This document shows positions 29,746 through 41,627 of a stretch of DNA of 64,000 nucleotides, one piece after another. The DNA comes from Actinotalea alkalitolerans (lineage in GTDB: Bacteria; Actinomycetota; Actinomycetes; Actinomycetales; Cellulomonadaceae). The stretch is taken from contig NZ_JAMBPP010000007.1 of assembly GCF_023369855.1 (NCBI RefSeq), positions 111,486 through 175,485 on the forward strand, given 5' to 3'. The translations under genes were made by a program, and so were the position numbers. Numbering within the stretch: the stretch's first letter is position 1; the number at the start of each line of letters is the position of its first letter. Below the pieces are notes generated by a model that ran no database searches, was not told the DNA's origin, and saw only the letters and a program-made list of their open reading frames with translations.

Positions 29746-31067
29746 CAGGCCCCCTTCGCCGCGCGGAAGCCTGCGTCGAGGTCGGCGAGGATGTCGTCGA
29801 TGTGCTCGATCCCGACCGCGAGCCGGACCAGGCCCGGGGTCACTCCGGACAGCTCCTGCTCCTGCGCCGTGAGCTGGCTGTGGGTGGTCGAGGCGGGGTG
29901 GATCACCAGCGAGCGCACGTCGCCGATGTTGGCCACGTTGGAGTGCAGCACGAGGCCGTCGACGAACCGCTTGCCGGCCTGGGCGCCGCCCTGGATCTCG
30001 AAGGCGATGACGGCCCCCGGTCCCCGGGGCGTGTACTTCTGGGCGTTGGCGTACCAGGGGCTCGAGGGCAGGCCCGCATAGTGCACGACCCCGACGTCCT
30101 CGCGTGCCTCGAGGAACTCGGCGACCGTCTGCGCGTTCTGCAGGTGGCGCTCCATCCGCAGCGAGAGGGTCTCGATGCCCTGGGCGATGAGGAAGGCGTT
30201 GAACGGCGAGATCGCCGAGCCGAGGTCGCGGAGCAGCTGGACGCGCGCCTTGAGGATGTAGGAGAGGTTGACGCCGAAGGCGCCGCCGACCCCCAGGTCA
30301 CGGGCGTAGACCAGGCCGTGGTAGCTCGGGTCGGGGGCGTTGAAGCCGGGGAAGCGCTCGGGGTGCTGGGCGTAGTCGAAGGTGCCGCCGTCCACGACGA
30401 CCCCACCGATCGAGTTGCCGTGGCCGCCGAGGTACTTGGTGGCTGCGTGCACCACGACGTCCGCTCCGAACTCGAAGGGACGCAGCACGTAGGGCGTCGG
30501 GACGGTGTTGTCGACGATCAGCGGCACCCCGCTGGCGTGGGCGACGTCGGCGACCAGGCTGATGTCCAGGACGTCGGACTGCGGGTTGGGGATGGCCTCG
30601 GCGAAGAACGCCTTGGTGTTGGGCCGGACGGCGTCGCGCCAGGCCTGGGCGTCGTGCGGGTCGCTGACGAAGGTGGTCGTCACGCCGAGCTTGGGCAGGG
30701 TGTGGTGCAGCAGGTTGTACGAGCCGCCGTAGAGGCTCGGGCTCGCCACGACGTGGTCGCCGGCCTCGGCGACGTTGAGGATCGCGAAGGTGCTCGCGGC
30801 CTGGCCCGAGGCGAGCAGCAGCGCCCCGACACCACCCTCGAGGGAGGCGATGCGGTCCTCGACGACCTGCTGGGTGGGGTTGCCGATCCGCGTGTAGATC
30901 GGGCCGAGGTCCTTGAGGGCGAAACGGTCGGCCGCGACGTCGGCGTCGGGGAACACGAACGAGGTGGTCTGGTAGATCGGCAGGGCACGCGCCCCGGTCG
31001 TGGGGTCGGGCTCCTGGCCGGCGTGGATCTGGCGGGTCTCGAAGGACCATGCGGGGGTGGTGCTCAT
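29745..31067 (-). CDS. metY: O-acetylhomoserine sulfhydrylase (440 aa)
   Basis: PLP enzyme that makes homocysteine from O-acetylhomoserine and sulfide. Typical features are the start FETRQIHAGQEPDPTTGAR, the PALP-binding YTRIGNPTQQVVEDRIASLEGG, and the PLP-lysine in HAATKYLGGHGNSIGG. AGGAG lies 8 bases upstream of the chosen ATG; the open frame continues further but without homology. Upstream gene of metX in a two-gene operon. I see no SAM riboswitch in the leader. Because it consumes free sulfide it is linked functionally to the sulfide/persulfide cassette at 49.7-53.1 kb. Confidence 0.93.
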   Translation of the reverse strand: MSTTPAWSFETRQIHAGQEPDPTTGARALPIYQTTSFVFPDADVAADRFALKDLGPIYTRIGNPTQQVVEDRIASLEGGVGALLLASGQAASTFAILNVAEAGDHVVASPSLYGGSYNLLHHTLPKLGVTTTFVSDPHDAQAWRDAVRPNTKAFFAEAIPNPQSDVLDISLVADVAHASGVPLIVDNTVPTPYVLRPFEFGADVVVHAATKYLGGHGNSIGGVVVDGGTFDYAQHPERFPGFNAPDPSYHGLVYARDLGVGGAFGVNLSYILKARVQLLRDLGSAISPFNAFLIAQGIETLSLRMERHLQNAQTVAEFLEAREDVGVVHYAGLPSSPWYANAQKYTPRGPGAVIAFEIQGGAQAGKRFVDGLVLHSNVANIGDVRSLVIHPASTTHSQLTAQEQELSGVTPGLVRLAVGIEHIDDILADLDAGFRAAKGA

Positions 31068-31227
31068 GTGGGGCTCCTGGGGTGAGCCGCGGGTGACCGT
31101 GTCAGCGCACTGACCCTGGCCAGCCTGCGGGGGACTGGGACGGGTGCGTGCACGTGAGGATCGGTGCCGAGCCGGCCGCTCGAGCGCTGCGTCGCGAGGA
31201 GCGACGGACCGGCTGGTGGGCACACCA

Positions 31228-31257
31228 CCGAACGTGCGGGGTCAGCGGCACATTCGG
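31228..31257. promoter_or_regulatory. Inverted repeat CCGAACGTGC...GCACATTCGG upstream of metY
   Basis: Ten-base arms (31228-31237 and 31248-31257), one G-T wobble, 10-base loop. It lies 160-190 bases ahead of the metY start. It could be an operator or a leader hairpin; nothing distinguishes these. Confidence 0.35.
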
Positions 31258-31505
31258 CAGAACATGCGGTGATCGTAGGTGTGTTCGAGGGGATGGACCC
31301 AGACCCGTCTCACCCAGTGGGATCGCTGTCCACCTCCTGGAGCGCTCCTGGTCGCGGGCCGCTCGTCGCGCGATCCCGGCAGGGGCGCTGCTCAAGATCA
31401 CGGGCCACCGTGTCGATGGGACGGACGGGACTGATGTGACCTCTGTGAAAGCTGATGCAGGAGTGACGCATGTTCCTAAGGGCGTCAGGACTGAGTACCG
31501 TCGGC

Positions 31506-31543
31506 TGCGCCGTCGAACCACGAGTGCGCCGTCGAACCACGAG
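31506..31543 (+). repeat. Perfect 19-bp tandem duplication before the NlpC/P60 start
   Basis: TGCGCCGTCGAACCACGAG occurs twice back to back (31506-31524, 31525-31543). Since 19 is not a multiple of three, the duplication argues that this stretch is leader rather than coding, supporting the GTG start at 31557. Confidence 0.85.
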
Positions 31544-31556
31544 GACGAGGACCCAG

Positions 31557-32963
31557 GTGACCAGAGCTGCCCGTACGGTGCTGCACGGCGCACGAGAGGC
31601 GCTCGCAGCCTCCGCCCTCGTCGTCCTCCTCGCCCTGAGCGGGTCGTCCGTCGCTCACGCCACCCCGGACGTCACCGACGAGGACGTCCGCAGCGCCCGG
31701 TCGGCCGTGGTCTCCACCGCCGCCCGCATCGCCGTGCTCGAGCTCGAGCTCGCCGCGCACGGCGCCGCCCTCGAACGGGCCTGGGTCACGGTCGAGGCGG
31801 CGGTCGAGGACTACAACCGCGCCGCCGTCGAGCGGGACGCCGCCGGGGTGCGGTCGGTCGAGGCTGCGGTCCGCCAGGAGGCCGCCGAGGCGGACCTCGA
31901 GGTCGCACGCTCCGAGCTCGGTGCGATCGCGATGCTCGCCTACCGGTCCGGCGGCAGCCTCGACGGGCTCGGCGCGATGCTCTCCTCGGAGGGGTTCGAG
32001 GACCTTGTCGCCCGCAGCTCGGCGATGGACCGGATGGGCACACGGGCGGACCGGGCCGTGCAGCGGTTCGACGCCGCGCAGATGGTCGCGCAGACCCTCG
32101 CGTCGCGTGCGCAGGAGGCCGCCCTCGAGGCCGAGGAGTCGATCGCGGCGGCGCAGGAGGCGCTGCACGCGGCGCAGGAGGCCCAGACGGCGGCCGAGGC
32201 CCAGGTGTCCCAGGCCGCGCAGCGCCGGGACGCGCTCATCGTCCAGCTCGCGGCGGCCCGGGAGACCTCGGTCGAGGTCGAGCGGGCGCGTCAGGCGTCG
32301 GTGGACGCCGCCCGCACAGCCCGGGCAGAGGCCGCCGCGGCAGCCGACCGGGGCGTGGCGCCCGGCGCCCCCGCGGCAGCGGCACCCGCGGCCCCCGCAG
32401 GGCCCGCCGCCCCGGCACCCGGCACCTCCGCACCACCGGCGCCCGGCACCTCCGCGCCTGCACCTGCACCCGCACCCGCACCTGCGCCTGCACCCGCACC
32501 CGCGCCGCCGGCCCCGGCCCCCGCGCCCAGCGCGCCCCCCGCCGCCGCGCCGTCCGACCCCTACGGCCTGGGGACCGGGTCGCAGCGTGGTTCGGCCGGT
32601 CAGGGGCAGGCCGCGGTCGACTGGGCCGTCTCCCAGGTCGGCAAGGCCTACCTGATGGGTGGCACGGGCCCCGACGCCTTCGACTGCTCGGGCCTGACCT
32701 CCAAGGCGTGGGCCGCGGCAGGGGTGGCGATCAACCGGACCTCGAGGGACCAGTTCCGCCAGGTGCGCAAGATCGCCTACTCCGAGATGCGGCCCGGTGA
32801 CCTGATCTTCTACGGCGGCAACACCGCCGACCCGGGCTCGATCACCCACGTCGCGATGTTCATCGGCGGCGGGCAGATGGTCGAGGCCTCACGCCCGGGC
32901 GTCCCGGTACGGGTCACCGGCGTGCGCATGTCGGGGACCATGCTCTACGCGGGCCGTCCCTGA
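31557..32963 (+). CDS. Secreted NlpC/P60 peptidoglycan endopeptidase with coiled coil (468 aa)
   Basis: Probable RipA-like D,L-endopeptidase that cuts peptidoglycan stem peptides during growth or division. A signal peptide spans residues ~1-35 (ALVVLLALSGSSVAHA). A long Ala/Glu-rich coiled coil (~40-275) follows, then an Ala/Pro linker, then the catalytic domain (~350-468) with Cys in DAFDCSGLTSKAW and His in GSITHVAMFIGGGQMVEA. The coiled coil plus NlpC/P60 layout matches actinobacterial RipA/CwlO-type enzymes in which the coil keeps the enzyme inactive until activated by FtsEX. GTG start preferred over the ATG at 31470 because it places the signal peptide properly. Confidence 0.9.
   Translation: MTRAARTVLHGAREALAASALVVLLALSGSSVAHATPDVTDEDVRSARSAVVSTAARIAVLELELAAHGAALERAWVTVEAAVEDYNRAAVERDAAGVRSVEAAVRQEAAEADLEVARSELGAIAMLAYRSGGSLDGLGAMLSSEGFEDLVARSSAMDRMGTRADRAVQRFDAAQMVAQTLASRAQEAALEAEESIAAAQEALHAAQEAQTAAEAQVSQAAQRRDALIVQLAAARETSVEVERARQASVDAARTARAEAAAAADRGVAPGAPAAAAPAAPAGPAAPAPGTSAPPAPGTSAPAPAPAPAPAPAPAPAPPAPAPAPSAPPAAAPSDPYGLGTGSQRGSAGQGQAAVDWAVSQVGKAYLMGGTGPDAFDCSGLTSKAWAAAGVAINRTSRDQFRQVRKIAYSEMRPGDLIFYGGNTADPGSITHVAMFIGGGQMVEASRPGVPVRVTGVRMSGTMLYAGRP
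32455..32515 (+). repeat. Ala-Pro dipeptide repeat linker
   Basis: About ten successive GCM-CCN codon pairs encode an (Ala-Pro)n spacer between coiled coil and catalytic domain. It is low-complexity and probably length-variable. Confidence 0.8.
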
Positions 32964-32985
32964 CCGGGCATCCCCGGGTGCAGCA

Positions 32986-33017
32986 CAGGAGCCGGACCGT
33001 GGACGGCCCGGCTCCTG
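32986..33017. terminator. Strong bidirectional hairpin between NlpC/P60 and ppa
   Basis: CAGGAGCCGG (32986-32995) pairs with CCGGCTCCTG (33008-33017). Inside it, CCGT pairs with ACGG after one mismatch, leaving a GG loop. It lies between two convergent stop codons. Confidence 0.8.
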
Positions 33018-33026
33018 GTGATTCGG

Positions 33027-33527
33027 TCAGTGGGTGTCGTAGTACCCGGTGTCGATGGCTCGCTGCCGGGAGCGCTCGATCTCGGCCTCGGCCGCCACGC
33101 GGTCGACCCAGTGGGCGCCCTCGACGGACTTGCCGGGCTCGAGGTCCTTGTAGACCTCGAAGAAGTGCTGGATCTCGAGCCGGTGGAACTCGCTGACGTC
33201 GTCGATGTCCTGGCGCCACGAGGCGCGCTGGTCGCCTGCGGGGACGCACAGCACCTTGTCGTCGCCGCCGGCCTCGTCGCGCATGCGGAACATGCCCAGC
33301 GCGCGGCACCGGATCAGGCAGCCGGGGAAGGTCGGCTCCTCGAGCAGCACCAGGGCGTCCAGGGGGTCGCCGTCCTCGCCCAGGGTCCCGTCGATGAACC
33401 CGTAGTCGTCGGGGTAGCGCGTGGAGGTGAACAGCATCCGGTCGAGCCGGATGCGTCCGGTGACGTGGTCGACCTCGTACTTGTTGCGTTGCCCCTTCGG
33501 GATCTCGATGGTGACGTCGAACTCCAC
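33027..33527 (-). CDS. ppa: Soluble inorganic pyrophosphatase, family I (166 aa)
   Basis: Hydrolyses cytosolic PPi to drive biosynthetic reactions. Family I signature: [19 protein letters not shown] with substrate Lys, [24 protein letters not shown] with the metal-binding Asp residues (DGDPLD), and the C-terminal [12 protein letters not shown]. Length is typical of bacterial enzymes. GTG start with AAGGAGA upstream. It coexists with the membrane H+-PPase encoded at 11.8-14.5 kb, so the cell has both a dissipating and an energy-conserving route for PPi. Confidence 0.95.
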   Translation of the reverse strand: MEFDVTIEIPKGQRNKYEVDHVTGRIRLDRMLFTSTRYPDDYGFIDGTLGEDGDPLDALVLLEEPTFPGCLIRCRALGMFRMRDEAGGDDKVLCVPAGDQRASWRQDIDDVSEFHRLEIQHFFEVYKDLEPGKSVEGAHWVDRVAAEAEIERSRQRAIDTGYYDTH

Positions 33528-33694
33528 AGGGTCTCCTTCGTGGGCCGGCCGGGCGCCGCCGGTCAGGGCGTGCCGGGCAGGGGCAGCGGGATGCAGATGA
33601 CTAGTGTGACGCACGACCAGCGCTGGAGTCGCCCGCGCAGGAACATCGGCACGGTGAACGGTGCCGCACGGCAGGACGACGGAGGGGACACCCA

Positions 33695-35158
33695 GTGAGC
33701 AGGCAAGGCCCCCAGGCCCCGGTCCGCCCGTCGCGGGCCCGCCGTCGGCTGCGGACCGTCGGCTGGGTCGTGGCCTCGGCGCTCGTGCTGGGCGCGGGCG
33801 GGTACGTCGCGGCGGACGCGTACGACGTCGTGCCCGGCTGGGTGACCGTCGCACCGGTGCCCGACCCTCCCGCACCCTTCCCGACCGCGCCCGGTGCGGT
33901 GCCGGCCGGACCCCTCACGGTGACCCTGGGTCACCTGCCGACCACCGCACCCCTGCCCGCGGCCGACGAGGTCGCAGCCCTGGCCACGGCGCTCGCGGCG
34001 GACCCCCGGATGGGCACCTCGGTGGGGATCCATGTCGTGGACCAGCTCACCGGCGAGGTGCTCGCCGACGTCTCGGGTGCCGCGCCGCGTATCCCGGCCT
34101 CGACCGCGAAGGTCCTCACGGCCGTCGCCGCGGTGGATGCGCTGGGCTCGGACCGGACCCTGGCGACACGGGTGGTCCAGGCCGGCCCCGGACGGATCGT
34201 CCTGGTGGGTGGTGGCGACGTCATGCTCGCCGCGGGGACCGGCGACCCGGACGCGATCAACGGGCGCGCAGGCCTGGCGACCCTCGCTGCCGCGACGGCC
34301 CGCAACCTGGTGCTCGCCGGGACCACCGAGGTCCAGGTCTCCTTCGACGACACGCTCTTCTCAGGTCCGACGGCGAGCCCCGGGTGGGCGCCGACCGACC
34401 TCACCGGCGGGTTCGTGGCCCCCGTCACCGCCCTGGCCGTCAACATCGCCAAGACCCGCGAGGAGCCGTACCCGCCGCGCGTGGCCGACCCGTCCCGGTC
34501 GGCTGCGGACACCTTCGCCGCCGCTCTCGCGGCGGAGGGGGTCACGGTCACGGGCAGCGTGAGCCGTGCCACCGCGCCCGCGGACGCGCTGCTGCTCGGC
34601 ACCGTCGAGTCGGCCACGATCGGCGAGATCGTGCGGTACACGCTGCACACCTCCGACAACACGGTCGCCGAGGTGCTCGGGCGCCTGGTCGCGATCGAGG
34701 CCGGGCTGCCCGGGAGCTTCGAGGGCGCGACCCGTGCGGTGGTCTCACGCATCGGCGGGCTCGGGCTCGACACCTCCCAGACGGTGCTGGGCGACTGCAG
34801 CGGGCTGGCCGACGGCTCGCTGGTCCCGGCCTCGGTGCTGACCGGGCTGATCCGGCTCACCGCGGGCGACCGTGAGCCCGACCTGCGTCCGGTGGCCGTC
34901 GACCTCCCGGTCTCGGGCTGGCAGGGGACGATGGCGGACCGGCTGGGCGGGCTGCCCGCGCACGGCCTGGTCCGGGCCAAGACCGGGAGCCTGCGCGGGG
35001 TCACGTCGCTGGCCGGCACCGTCCTGACCCAGGACGGGCGCCAGCTGGTCTTCGCGGTGCTGGCCGACGCGACACCGCCGGGCGGCCAGGCCGCGCCCCG
35101 CAACGCCATCGACGCCTTCGTGCAGGACCTCGCCGGGTGCGGCTGCCAAGTACCGTGA
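33695..35158 (+). CDS. dacB: D-alanyl-D-alanine carboxypeptidase/endopeptidase, PBP4 type (487 aa)
   Basis: Penicillin-binding protein of the S13 family that trims peptidoglycan cross-links outside the cell. A signal anchor lies at about residues 20-42. The three active-site motifs are Ser136-Thr-Ala-Lys139 (SXXK), Ser320-Asp-Asn322 (SXN) and Lys429-Thr-Gly431 (KTG). GTG start with GGAGGGG 8 bases upstream. It is divergent from ppa and heads a run with the DUF2342, tilS and hpt genes, an order common in actinobacteria. Confidence 0.92.
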   Translation: MSRQGPQAPVRPSRARRRLRTVGWVVASALVLGAGGYVAADAYDVVPGWVTVAPVPDPPAPFPTAPGAVPAGPLTVTLGHLPTTAPLPAADEVAALATALAADPRMGTSVGIHVVDQLTGEVLADVSGAAPRIPASTAKVLTAVAAVDALGSDRTLATRVVQAGPGRIVLVGGGDVMLAAGTGDPDAINGRAGLATLAAATARNLVLAGTTEVQVSFDDTLFSGPTASPGWAPTDLTGGFVAPVTALAVNIAKTREEPYPPRVADPSRSAADTFAAALAAEGVTVTGSVSRATAPADALLLGTVESATIGEIVRYTLHTSDNTVAEVLGRLVAIEAGLPGSFEGATRAVVSRIGGLGLDTSQTVLGDCSGLADGSLVPASVLTGLIRLTAGDREPDLRPVAVDLPVSGWQGTMADRLGGLPAHGLVRAKTGSLRGVTSLAGTVLTQDGRQLVFAVLADATPPGGQAAPRNAIDAFVQDLAGCGCQVP

Positions 35159-35162
35159 ACCG

Positions 35163-36260
35163 GTGACCCCTGCCCGACGGCCCGCCCGCCCGTCCTCGAT
35201 CGACGTGGACTGGTCCGCGGCCGCGCGCCTGGCGGGCCGGCTCGCCTCTCCCGGCCCGACGGACGGTCGCGCCGAGCTCGAACGACTGGTGAACGCGCTG
35301 CACGTCGACGCCGACCGCGCGCTCCCGATCGCGCTGACCGCCTCACGCCTCGGCGACGTGATGCCCGTGAGCCCGCCGGCCCGGGTGCTCGTGGTCGACC
35401 GGCCGGGGTGGGCCCGGGCAGCCGCCCGGTCCTTCGCCGGGATGACCGGTGACGGCCCGGACGCGGCGGTCACCGCGCCGAGCCGGGGCCATGCCGGGGC
35501 GGGTCGGGCACCCCACGGGCAGACCCTGCAGACGGGTGCGCTCCTGGCGGTCCTGTCGGGGCGGGTGCTGGGGCAGTTCGACCCGTTCGGCACCGACGAG
35601 CCGGGCGGGCACCTGCTGCTGGTGGCCCCGAACGTGCTGCGCACCCAGCGAGCCCTGGGTGTCGACCCCGAGGACTTCCGGCTCTGGGTGTGCGTGCACG
35701 AGCAGACGCACGCCCTGCAGTTCGCCGCGGCGCCGTGGCTCACCGGCTACCTGCGGGACCAGGTCGCCCAGCTCATGGCCTCGGTCGCGGGGACCACCAC
35801 CACCCAGGACATGGGTGCGTTGCTGGGCGCTGTGGTCCGTGCCCTGCGACCCGGCGGACCGCCGCCGCAGGAGGGTGACTGGCCGCTGCTCGACGCGGTG
35901 CTCGAGGAGCCCGACCTGCGCCGGGTCGAGGCCATCACGGCGGTCATGTCGCTGCTCGAGGGGCACGCCGACGTCACCATGGACTCGGTCGGCCGCAGCG
36001 TCATCCCCTCGCGTCGTCGGCTGCGTTCACGGCTCGACGCCCGCCGGACGAGCGCCGGACGGGTCGACCGGGTGCTGCGCCAGGTGCTCGGCATCGACGC
36101 CAAGCTCGCGCAGTACCGGCGGGGTGCCTCGTTCGTGCGGACGGTGCGTCGCGCGGGCGGGCGCGGCGCCCTGGACGCGGTGTGGTCCGGTCCGCAGGCC
36201 CTGCCGACCGCGCGCGAGATCGCCGACCCGCGGGCCTGGGTGCGTCGGGTCCACGGATGA
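35163..36260 (+). CDS. DUF2342 zincin-like metalloprotease (365 aa)
   Basis: Belongs to the actinobacterial family annotated as zinc-dependent metalloprotease or coenzyme F420 biosynthesis-associated protein. A zinc motif HEQTH lies at residues 179-183, followed by [12 protein letters not shown] about 80 residues on, which supplies the third ligand. There is no signal peptide, so it is cytosolic. Starts 4 bases after dacB (GTG) and its stop overlaps the tilS start. No substrate is established; the position between dacB and tilS is conserved but does not reveal its role. Confidence 0.85.
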   Translation: MTPARRPARPSSIDVDWSAAARLAGRLASPGPTDGRAELERLVNALHVDADRALPIALTASRLGDVMPVSPPARVLVVDRPGWARAAARSFAGMTGDGPDAAVTAPSRGHAGAGRAPHGQTLQTGALLAVLSGRVLGQFDPFGTDEPGGHLLLVAPNVLRTQRALGVDPEDFRLWVCVHEQTHALQFAAAPWLTGYLRDQVAQLMASVAGTTTTQDMGALLGAVVRALRPGGPPPQEGDWPLLDAVLEEPDLRRVEAITAVMSLLEGHADVTMDSVGRSVIPSRRRLRSRLDARRTSAGRVDRVLRQVLGIDAKLAQYRRGASFVRTVRRAGGRGALDAVWSGPQALPTAREIADPRAWVRRVHG

Positions 36261-37310
36261 CCGGTCCGCACCCGGCGGTCGCGGCGCACCGCAGCGCGGT
36301 GCGGTCGGCGCTGGGCGACCTGCCCTCCGGCGCGCTGGTGCTGGTGGCCTGCTCGGGGGGAGCGGACTCCCTGGCGCTGGCCGGGGCGACGGCCTTCGTC
36401 GCCCCGCGCGTCGGGCTGAGGGCCGGGGCCGTGGTCGTGGACCACGGGCTGCAGGAGGGCAGCGCGGGCGTCGCGCAGAGGGCTGCGGACCGGTGCCGTG
36501 AGCTGGGCCTGGATCCCGTCGACGTGGTGCGTGTGGAGGTCGGGACCCTCGGTGGGCCCGAGTCGGCGGCCCGCACCGCCCGGTACGCGGCCCTCGAGTC
36601 GGCCGCGCAGGAGCGCGGGGCCTCAGCGGTGCTCCTCGGGCACACGCTGGACGACCAGGCGGAGACCGTGCTGCTGGGACTCGCCCGTGGTGCCGGTGCG
36701 CGCTCGCTGGCGGGGATGGCTGCCGGTCGGGGGCTGCTGCGCAGGCCGCTCCTCGGGCTGCGGCGGGCGGACAGCGAGCGGGCGTGCGTCGCGCTGGGTC
36801 TCGAGCCCTGGGACGACCCGACGAACGACCCGCGCTCGGGGGCGGGCGTCGTCCCGCTGCGCTCGCGGGTGCGCCACGAGGTGCTCCCGGTGCTCGAGCA
36901 GGTGCTCGGCCCGGGCGTCGCGCAGGCCCTGGCCCGGACGGCGACCCAGCTGGGGCAGGACGCGGACGCCCTCGACGAGGCGGCCCGCGGTCTGCTCGAC
37001 CGGGCGACGTGCCCCGCGCGCGAGGGGGCCGGGCCTACCGCCGGCCGGGCCGACGCCGCGGCGCTCGAGCTCGACGTCGAGGCGATGGCGTCCGCGCCCC
37101 CCGCTGTGCGGCTGCGCGCGCTGCACCAGGCCGCGGTGGCCGTGGGCGTGCCTCCCGGCTCGGTGCTCCGCGCGCACCTCGTCGCAGCTGACGCCCTGGT
37201 GGCCGACTGGCACGGGCAGGGGCCCGTGGCGTTGCCCGGTGGCGTCCGCGCCACGCGTCGGTGTGGCAGGCTGGCACTCCTCAGCAGCGCGACACAGGGA
37301 GCTTCGAGCG

Positions 37311-37324
<14 letters not shown>
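36257..37324 (+). CDS. tilS: tRNA(Ile)-lysidine synthase (355 aa)
   Basis: Converts C34 of tRNA-Ile(CAU) to lysidine with ATP and lysine so that it reads AUA. The PP-loop SGGADS is at residues 33-38, and [21 protein letters not shown] is the family hallmark. The C-terminal part is short, as in actinobacteria, and lacks the long domain of the E. coli enzyme. ATG overlaps the DUF2342 stop (ATGA). Essential housekeeping gene. Confidence 0.93.
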
Positions 37325-37865
<541 letters not shown>

Positions 37866-37905
37866 GGCAGCGAGCGGGGCGGTGCGGGCCGCCGACGGTC
37901 GCGGC

Positions 37906-37947
37906 CGTCCTGCCCCGGGCGAGCAGTCGTCCTGCCCTGGGCGAACA
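37906..37947. repeat. 20-bp imperfect direct repeat upstream of ftsH
   Basis: CGTCCTGCCCCGGGCGAGCA (37906-37925) and CGTCCTGCCCTGGGCGAACA (37928-37947) differ at two positions and have a 22-bp period, about two helical turns. It may be a regulator site or a chance duplication. Confidence 0.5.
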
Positions 37948-38031
37948 ACGGCCGGGATCTGCGGGTCCACGGGGTAACGTGCACGCCAGACTCACCCGCA
38001 ACCAGGAGGGATAGGGCCCGCCCCGTCGCCC

Positions 38032-40094
<2,063 letters not shown>

Positions 40095-40095
<1 letters not shown>

Positions 40096-40709
40096 TGGCC
40101 CACACCGCGGACGACGTCCCGCTGGCCGACCTGCCGTTCCCGGCGGCGTACGACGCCCCGCGGGCCGAGCGCGCGGTGCGTGAGCTGCTCCTCGCGGTGG
40201 GCGAGGACCCGGACCGCGACGGGCTGCGCGAGACCCCGGCCCGGGTTGCCCGGGCCTACGCCGAGACCTTCGCGGGACTGCACCAGAACCCGCGCGACGT
40301 GCTCGCGACGGTCTTCGACCTGGGTCACGAGGAGATGATCCTGGTCAAGGACATCCCCATGTACTCGACCTGCGAGCACCACCTGGTGCCCTTCCACGGG
40401 GTCGCGCACGTGGGGTACATCCCGGGATCGGACGGGCGCATCACCGGGCTGAGCAAGCTCGCCCGGCTCGTCGACGTCTACGCGCTGCGCCCCCAGGTCC
40501 AGGAGCGGCTGACCACGCAGGTGGCCAACGCCATGGTCGAGGTGCTGCGCCCGAACGGTGTGATCGTCGTGATCGAGGCCGAGCACCTGTGCATGTCGAT
40601 GCGCGGCATCCGCAAGGCCGGCTCGCGCACCATCACCTCGGCCGTCCGTGGGCAGATGCGTGACGTCGCGACCCGTGCCGAGGCCATGAGCCTGATCCTC
40701 GGACGCTGA
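40095..40709 (+). CDS. folE: GTP cyclohydrolase I (204 aa)
   Basis: First step of folate synthesis: GTP to dihydroneopterin triphosphate and formate. Zinc ligands Cys93, His96 (STCEHH) and Cys166 (EHLCMSMRG) are present, and GVAHVGYIP and GLSKLARLV are family motifs. The ATG overlaps the ftsH stop (TGATG). First of three consecutive folate genes. Confidence 0.95.
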
Positions 40710-40727
40710 CGGAACCAGCGACGCCCG

Positions 40728-41627
40728 GTGAGACACGTGCACCATCCCGAACCGCTCCCCGCGGCCCTCACCGCGCTGGGTCGCACCCTGGTGATGGGCG
40801 TGGTCAACGTGACCCCCGACTCCTTCAGCGACGGGGGTCGGTGGTTCGACCCGGGCGCTGCGGTGCGGCACGGCCTCGACCTGGTGGCGCAGGGGGCCGA
40901 CGTGGTGGACGTCGGGGGCGAGTCGACCCGGCCGGGTGCTGCCCGGGTGCCGGTCGACGAGGAGCTGCGCCGGGTGCTGCCCGTGGTGCGCGAGCTCGTG
41001 GCGGCCGGTGCGGTGGTCAGCATCGACACCACCCGCGCCGTGGTGGCCCGCGCGGCCGTCGAGGCCGGGGCCCTGATCCTCAACGACGTGTCGGGCGGGC
41101 TCGCCGAGCAGGAGATGGCCGGGGTCGCCGCCGAGTGGGGTGGGGTGTACGTCGCGATGCACTGGCGGGGTCACGGTGACGTGATGGACTCGCTGGCCCA
41201 CTACGACGACGTCGTCACCCAGGTGCGCGACGAGCTGCGGGCCCGGCTCGACGCGCTGGTGGACGCCGGGGTCCGGCTCGAGCAGGTCGTCCTGGACCCG
41301 GGGCTGGGCTTCGCCAAGCCGGGGGCCGACAACTGGCCCCTGCTGGCCCGGCTCGACGTGCTCCAGGAGCTGGGCCGTCCGCTCCTGGTGGGCGCGTCGC
41401 GGAAGCGGTTCCTGGGTCACCTGCTCGCCGGTCCGGACGGCGAACCGGCCCCACCCGTGGGGCGCGACCGTGCCACGGCCGCGGTCAGCGCGCTCGCCGC
41501 CGCCGCCGGGGTCTGGTGCGTGCGGGTCCACGACGTGGCAGGCTCGGCGGACGCGGTCCGGGTGGCGGCAGCATGGTCCTGCGCACGTGAGCCGCAGGGC
41601 ATCGAGGACGGGGAGCATCGTGGGTGA
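40728..41627 (+). CDS. folP: Dihydropteroate synthase (299 aa)
   Basis: Condenses p-aminobenzoate with the pterin pyrophosphate; target of sulfonamides. TIM-barrel signatures: VMGVVNVTPDSFSDGG (about residues 23-38), DVGGESTRPGA, and ILNDVSGG; DPGLGFAKPG and GASRKRFLG lie in the C-terminal half. GTG start; an in-frame GTG three codons later is also possible. Its end overlaps the folB-folK start. Confidence 0.95.
   Translation: MRHVHHPEPLPAALTALGRTLVMGVVNVTPDSFSDGGRWFDPGAAVRHGLDLVAQGADVVDVGGESTRPGAARVPVDEELRRVLPVVRELVAAGAVVSIDTTRAVVARAAVEAGALILNDVSGGLAEQEMAGVAAEWGGVYVAMHWRGHGDVMDSLAHYDDVVTQVRDELRARLDALVDAGVRLEQVVLDPGLGFAKPGADNWPLLARLDVLQELGRPLLVGASRKRFLGHLLAGPDGEPAPPVGRDRATAAVSALAAAAGVWCVRVHDVAGSADAVRVAAAWSCAREPQGIEDGEHRG

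Larger units (their letters stand above)
31068..31556. other. Divergent intergenic region metY / NlpC-P60 (489 bases)
   Basis: Holds the promoters of metY (minus) and of the NlpC/P60 gene (plus). I see no convincing gene, riboswitch or tRNA. Visible structure is limited to a 10-bp hairpin at 31228-31257 and a 19-bp tandem duplication at 31506-31543. Promoter hexamers cannot be assigned with confidence. Confidence 0.6.

Noticed and set aside
31068-31300. SAM-I or SAM-IV riboswitch upstream of metY
   Set aside because: Searched by eye on the minus strand for the conserved core words; only scattered resemblance such as GGTCA...CTGACA was found, with no consistent pairing pattern.
31434-31450. 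Crp-like site from TGTGACCTCTGTGA
   Set aside because: The two TGTGA words are in direct rather than inverted orientation, so it is not a Crp-family dyad.
31258-31556. ydaO-type c-di-AMP riboswitch before the NlpC/P60 gene
   Set aside because: Common before such genes in actinobacteria, but its conserved core words (for example GCCGAACCCGTCAGC) are absent.
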